A stretch of 64,000 bases of DNA from NCBI GenBank assembly GCA_947396885.1, contig OX377202.1, positions 69,846,643 through 69,910,642 on the forward strand, written 5' to 3'. Origin of the DNA: Heligmosomoides polygyrus polygyrus (taxonomy: Eukaryota; Nematoda; Chromadorea; Rhabditida; Heligmosomidae). Below the pieces are notes generated by a model. It saw only the letters and a list, made by a program, of their open reading frames with translations, had not been told where the DNA came from and searched no databases. Of the stretch, positions 61,947-64,000 are shown in pieces. A program made the position numbers and the translations under genes. Positions within the stretch are counted from its first letter, which is position 1; every line of letters starts with the position of its first letter.

Positions 61947-63340
61947 GGTTTTTTGTAATTTTTGACCTACCAGATGTCTGCAGGAAATTTGAAAACCACT
62001 ACGGTGCTTCTCAGACAACCCCCTACAACGCTCTGCAGGTCACTTTAAAAATTGCCATGGGACCTTCCTTGTAAATGTTCGAATGCAGGCAGGAGTCTTC
62101 CGATGCACTGGAAGAGACTACCACAAATGAGATGGAATCTGACATCACAGCTTCTGACAATTGCTTCGAAATGGCTTTCTTTGAATTTAGATTTCCAGTC
62201 CAGTCCACTCCGAACAGGCAGATCATACCCACGAGGGATCACGTCTGGAGATGATGCCGCATACTATTGGTAAACCCTCTCCTTGCGGCACTCCCCACAC
62301 TCCCGAATTGGTGATTCCTTCCCGAAAACATTATGCAAAAACGAACCACGCCCATCGAAGGCGCAATCGCGACTTCCATCTGTAAACAGCCGGCCAGTGT
62401 TCACCGCGAATCGAAAACATATTGTGGCACCACCACAGATGTCAACTCTTTGTTCCACCACAGGCGTGACCTCGCCTTCATATCGATCCTTGCAGCAGTT
62501 AAACTCCTACAGCTAGAGGTGCAACCGGTCCTGATCACCAACATGTTCCCACGCCAAGTGTCGGCTACCTTGTAACACAGGGCTTTTTGCCACTTGCAAT
62601 CTGGTCTGAGATGACCTAGGATCCTTCGAATATCCTACGTCATCTCAGAACAACAAAATATCCATTTAGGGGGCTTTATTTATTCATCGATCCCTAAACT
62701 GCCTTAGGACGAGAACATTCTAGGTAGTTATATCAATGCCATTTGTCGAAAATTTCAGGCCTTCGGTTCTGTAAGGTGTAGGCGACCTTAGTATCAGATG
62801 ATAAAGAGATTCGACAACATCGTCCAACAAAAGCAGACGCATTCTCGAACACCATATATGTCTGGTGGTGAAACACCCGCTTTCCCTTTCTTCGCCTCTC
62901 CAATGATAACGATTCCTCATCACCCATCACCTCGACTTCGATCATGATCCCGACATACACCTGCCACGCTAGTGCATACCTTGAGTGTTAGAAGTAAGTC
63001 ATGTCAAGGTAATTGGTGGTCGTGAACCCAAAAAACCCAATGCAGCAACTGCACCTCCCCCATGCTCTATATTGACCAGCGGTTAAATCGATATCGATCA
63101 ATATCGATTCAATTCAATGACTGATGACATTCTGCGATATCGACAACTTCAAATGTGACAATCACCTAGCTCCTCAGCGAAAAGACATGACCAGCCAACT
63201 GTCAAATCAATCATTTGTTCACCCTACTTCGTTTGGAGGTACGGATTGGGATGAAGGAAGAGTGATTGCAACTGGACGGCTTCACAATGGCCTGTTGACC
63301 GATTTGCACTGACAAGTAATTATCTGTGATCTTGGACTGT
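61947..63340. other. No supported gene in 1.4 kb; one strong hairpin
   Basis: TCTGAGATGACCTAGGAT and its near-complement ATCCTACGTCATCTCAGA form a hairpin at 62605-62650. The minus-strand frames at 62264-62461 (cysteine-containing, ending PIRECGECRKERVYQ) and 62045-62242 are unrecognised; a CTGTTTACAG acceptor-like site lies in the first, so a host exon is possible but unproven. 63085-63115 has overlapping ATCGATATCGAT words. Confidence 0.35.
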
Positions 63341-63845
63341 AGCACAATCGGAGGGGCACGCTGTAGTCCACACCTCGTATCGATGTTTTCGGTTCGATTT
63401 CCGCCCAGCCATCCAAGCCTAACAACGTTCTAGTGTCGGTGATTTTCTACCAGATGTGACTAGGAACGGTGAAATAATCACGCATATTTCTACTTCGTCG
63501 CCGACAATCTGTCGCCCACAGCGCGGGAGCCCCTATTTGACGAACTAGATGGTGCACAGGAGAGTGCCCGTCGATGCACACCCTCCGCCGCCAGAGGGCC
63601 ATCGGCAACTTGTCGCAGCGCCGCACTGCGACAGGCTGTCGCCGGCAGTGTCGTCGACGGAGAGTATAACACCCCCTGCAGCACTGTCGGCGACAGGGCG
63701 ACGAAGTGTAGCATCCGCCTTACTTTCCGGGCTGGAAGCCGCTAACAATTCTCCAAACCAAATACGCATTCGAGCACCATCAATGATATCGCTTAGACGA
63801 AGAATGTGTGAGGTATACAGAACAGCGCCGCCCTCAACCTTATCC
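63341..63845 (+). mobile_element. SINE family A copy interrupted by a MITE
   Basis: A-box-like GTAGCACAATCGGAGG at 63339-63354, canonical B box GGTTCGATTTCC near 63389, body up to ATCACGCATATTTC near 63490, then the MITE, then CCAAACCAAATACGCATTCG onward to a TTATCCTTA tail at about 63845. This copy has the best B box of the family in the window. Confidence 0.7.
63490..63715. mobile_element. GC-rich MITE inside SINE A
   Basis: TACTTCGTCGCCGACAATCT at 63490 mirrors the complement of ACTTCGTCGCCCTGTCGCC ending near 63712. The centre holds several CTGTCGC / GCGACAG and GTCGACGG words and a GAGTATAACACCCC stretch like the TGTTATAC end of the 47391-47625 element. No coding capacity. Confidence 0.65.
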
Positions 63846-64000
63846 TTAAAGTGAAAAACACTCCGAGATCACTAGATACTGCCCTACTTAACCACATCTA
63901 TTAAGATAGCACTGATTCCTGGGTCAGCTGACAACGGCGAAAGGCTGACCTTATCGATATCAATTCGAGCATCGGATACTTACCTTATTCCTGCTGAAAA

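Noticed and set aside
62264..62461. Cysteine-containing minus-strand frame as a zinc-finger exon
   Set aside because: Only one CxxC-like pair near the end (CGEC); no second pair or known finger spacing.
1..64000. A defence, biosynthetic or other multi-gene system
   Set aside because: No run of intact, co-oriented, recognisable genes exists; all long frames belong to transposable elements or repeats.

Overview
This is a repeat-dominated eukaryotic (animal) window, not a prokaryotic one. I found no operons, ribosome-binding sites, CRISPR arrays or rRNA, and no host protein-coding gene that I can support. Almost every recognisable coding stretch is a decayed transposable-element protein: LINE endonucleases and reverse transcriptases, Penelope-like reverse transcriptase with GIY-YIG, Ty3/Gypsy gag-pol, and mariner/Tc1 transposases. 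Together with non-autonomous Helitrons, a hAT element, tRNA-derived SINEs and many short palindromic MITEs, this suggests gene-poor sequence from a parasitic nematode, probably a strongylid (hookworm-like) worm. The species assignment is inference from the element repertoire only.

Layout. 0-5 kb: two inverted-repeat (foldback) elements with a 682-bp-spaced duplication, then a decayed LINE. 5.9-8.6 kb: a hAT-type insertion with an 8-bp target duplication that carries an RTE fragment and a TAA microsatellite. 10-15 kb: stacked LINE and SINE insertions with readable target duplications, including a LINE with a nearly open reverse transcriptase frame at 13.1-14.8 kb. 15.8-19.2 kb: decayed LINE pieces and a core-deleted mariner with intact ends. 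19.5-23.7 kb: one RTE copy split by a truncated Gypsy element. 23.8-26.5 kb: SINE, mariner and LINE. 28.6-34.6 kb: a Helitron, the most complete RTE (endonuclease plus reverse transcriptase), and fragments of two more. 35.2-38.6 kb: Penelope-like sequences. 39.1-43.1 kb: a LINE split by a second Helitron full of minisatellite. 43.9-51.8 kb: SINE, mariner, palindromic MITEs, a second Penelope copy, and a Tc1-like element with a 195-bp terminal inverted repeat. 52.3-64 kb: mariner, a 1.1-kb foldback element, and two SINE families, with MITEs inserted in two of the SINEs.

None of these genes works together as a pathway. What they give is a readable insertion history: nested insertions, target-site duplications, and at least two places where sequence on both sides of an insertion shows the pre-insertion site. 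The most informative are the Helitron in the LINE at 40.8-42.4 kb, the RTE-Gypsy complex at 19.5-23.7 kb, the stacked insertions at 10-11.1 kb, and the palindromic MITE at 59.7 kb. I found no convincing new host biological system. The nearest things to something new are the Helitron family, the palindromic ATCGAT-centred MITEs, the foldback Tc1-like derivative, and the degenerate hammerhead-like tails near Penelope sequences.
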